Assembly (NCBI RefSeq): GCF_963677575.1
Contig: NZ_OY782038.1
Span: 372,001-436,000 of the forward strand
Source: an uncultured Draconibacterium sp.
GTDB taxonomy: Bacteria; Bacteroidota; Bacteroidia; Bacteroidales; Prolixibacteraceae
Length of the DNA stretch: 64,000 nt
Direction: 5' to 3'
In this document: in pieces, positions 63,200-64,000 of the stretch
Layout: the number at the start of each line of letters is the position of its first letter
Position numbering within the stretch: the first letter of the stretch is position 1
Position numbers and translations under genes: made by a program
Notes under the pieces: model-generated
The model's database searches: none
What the model saw: only the letters and a program-made list of their open reading frames with translations
Told to the model about the DNA's origin: nothing

Positions 63200-64000
63200 T
63201 TACATCCTCCTGTGTGCCGGAATTACCGGTGATTGTCCGTTAAACGGGTTAATCATTTGTCCAATGTCGCGAGCTCCCATGGTTGAGGCTCGCTGCACTG
63301 CATTTGCCCCATAGCGGTTACGAATTTTATCCATGCGCTGGTACAGATTTATCAGCTTGGTATCATCTTCAAACAGTTTCATCTGGTAACTTCCACCCAC
63401 CAAATGACTAAAACGCACACCCACCAGCCGCACCAAAACCCGGCGTGTGTACAACTGATCGAAAAGCTCCATGGTGGTTTGAATAAGTGTATGATCGAGC
63501 GACGTGTACGGAATGCGCTTTTGCCGGGTGCGGGTATCAAAATCGGAATAACGCACGGTTACCGTAACACACGATGTTAATTTGTTTCCGTTGCGCAGGT
63601 AGAAAGCCAGTTTTTCGGCCATGGCCAGCAGCAGGTTTTTCAGTGCTTGTACATCAATTGTATCTTTCTCAAAAGTCAATGACGATGAAATAGATTTCCG
63701 CTCGTGATAAGGCTCTACCAGCGAATTATCGATTCCCTGCGCCTTTTTCCACAGCACAATCCCATTCTTTCCCATCACTTTGTCCATCAATTCGATAGGC
63801 ATCTCCTGGATGGTTTTCACATAACGGATTCCCATGCTCAGCAGCATTTTATAAGTCTGGTCGCCCACCATCGGTATTTTTTTCACCGGAAGTGGTGCCA
63901 GAAACTCTTTTTCATGCCCGTACTCAATTTGCTGAAAACCATTGGGTTTTATCTCGCCCGTTGCTACTTTCGACACCGTTTTATTGGTCGACAGTCCAAA
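63200..64000 (-). CDS. Y-family DNA polymerase (DinB/ImuB-like), 5' end outside window
   Basis: 267 codons of an open frame that continues past the right edge. It begins in GLSTNKTVSKVATGEIKPNG, the palm segment of Y-family polymerases. The helix-hairpin-helix region follows (PMVGDQTYKMLLSMGIRYVKTIQEMP) and then the little-finger domain. The visible part lacks the first catalytic aspartates, which would lie upstream. The ORF's GTG start at 63976 is internal. Separated by 141 bp from the DnaE-type gene, with which it probably forms a translesion cassette. Confidence 0.88.
   Translation of the reverse strand, partial: FGLSTNKTVSKVATGEIKPNGFQQIEYGHEKEFLAPLPVKKIPMVGDQTYKMLLSMGIRYVKTIQEMPIELMDKVMGKNGIVLWKKAQGIDNSLVEPYHERKSISSSLTFEKDTIDVQALKNLLLAMAEKLAFYLRNGNKLTSCVTVTVRYSDFDTRTRQKRIPYTSLDHTLIQTTMELFDQLYTRRVLVRLVGVRFSHLVGGSYQMKLFEDDTKLINLYQRMDKIRNRYGANAVQRASTMGARDIGQMINPFNGQSPVIPAHRRM

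Noticed and set aside
1..64000. CRISPR array, rRNA operon, insertion sequence, integrase or prophage
   Set aside because: No regularly spaced repeats, rRNA signatures, transposase/integrase motifs or phage structural genes were seen in the window.

Overview
The window looks like a chromosomal segment of a Bacteroidota bacterium, probably an anaerobic or marine Marinilabiliales / Prolixibacteraceae-type lineage. That placement is an inference from gene families. It rests on Bacteroidota-type promoters (TTTG-N19/20-TAnnTTTG) seen several times, on abundant SusC-era features such as TonB, BlaR1-TonB and PorT-like barrels, on DUF6266, and on a fused alpha-beta 2-oxoacid dehydrogenase E1. No rRNA, CRISPR array, insertion sequence or integrase was seen; one tRNA gene (tRNA-Pro, CGG anticodon) is present.

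Positions 1-12.3 kb are an accessory region, visibly more A+T rich in its coding part than what follows. It opens with the C-terminal part of a prokaryotic Argonaute whose PIWI active-site aspartates appear replaced. Without a break this continues into a tightly packed operon encoding a complete LIV-type (branched-chain amino acid/amide/urea class) ABC importer: two ATPases, a binding lipoprotein and two permeases. A 707-residue radical SAM/SPASM-like protein and a small membrane protein are interposed. Convergent to it lies a three-gene operon: HEPN-like protein, small acidic protein ending in YALAA, and SecB-like chaperone. It has the layout of a toxin-antitoxin-chaperone (TAC) module, and the YALAA end matches the ssrA degradation tag of E. 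coli. Next come 1.3 kb of gene-less, C-rich, internally repetitive DNA and a DUF6266 gene. The pAgo/transporter/radical SAM cassette and the TAC-like operon are the best candidates for undescribed systems.

From 12.3 kb the chromosome looks ordinary. It carries a Tat-exported Gfo/Idh/MocA oxidoreductase, a decayed class C beta-lactamase-like gene, a DUF418 membrane protein, and an outer-membrane porin with a glycine betaine ProVWX importer. A retropepsin-RimK fusion follows, then a Crp/Fnr regulator divergent from a thioredoxin/OsmC/NifX-like redox operon. Further on are a geranylgeranyl-reductase-like flavoprotein, ArfB, GtrA, a CPBP protease, a PBP1A-type transpeptidase, TrmO beside tRNA-Pro, a TetR regulator and a barrel protein, YidC, PyrG, flavodoxin, branched-chain-type 2-oxoacid dehydrogenase E1/E2, and PyrD/PyrK.

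From 46 to 64 kb come regulatory intergenic DNA (a candidate small RNA and an XRE repressor with an operator inside its own promoter), a large peptidase-MA/TolB/barrel surface protein, and a membrane-bound LuxR-type regulator with repeated palindromes before its start. A BlaI/BlaR1/TonB/TPR signalling cluster follows, carrying four near-identical TonB C-terminal domains in three genes. An omega-amidase and a DnaE-like plus Y-family polymerase pair, suggestive of a damage-tolerance cassette, end the window; the last gene runs off the right edge.
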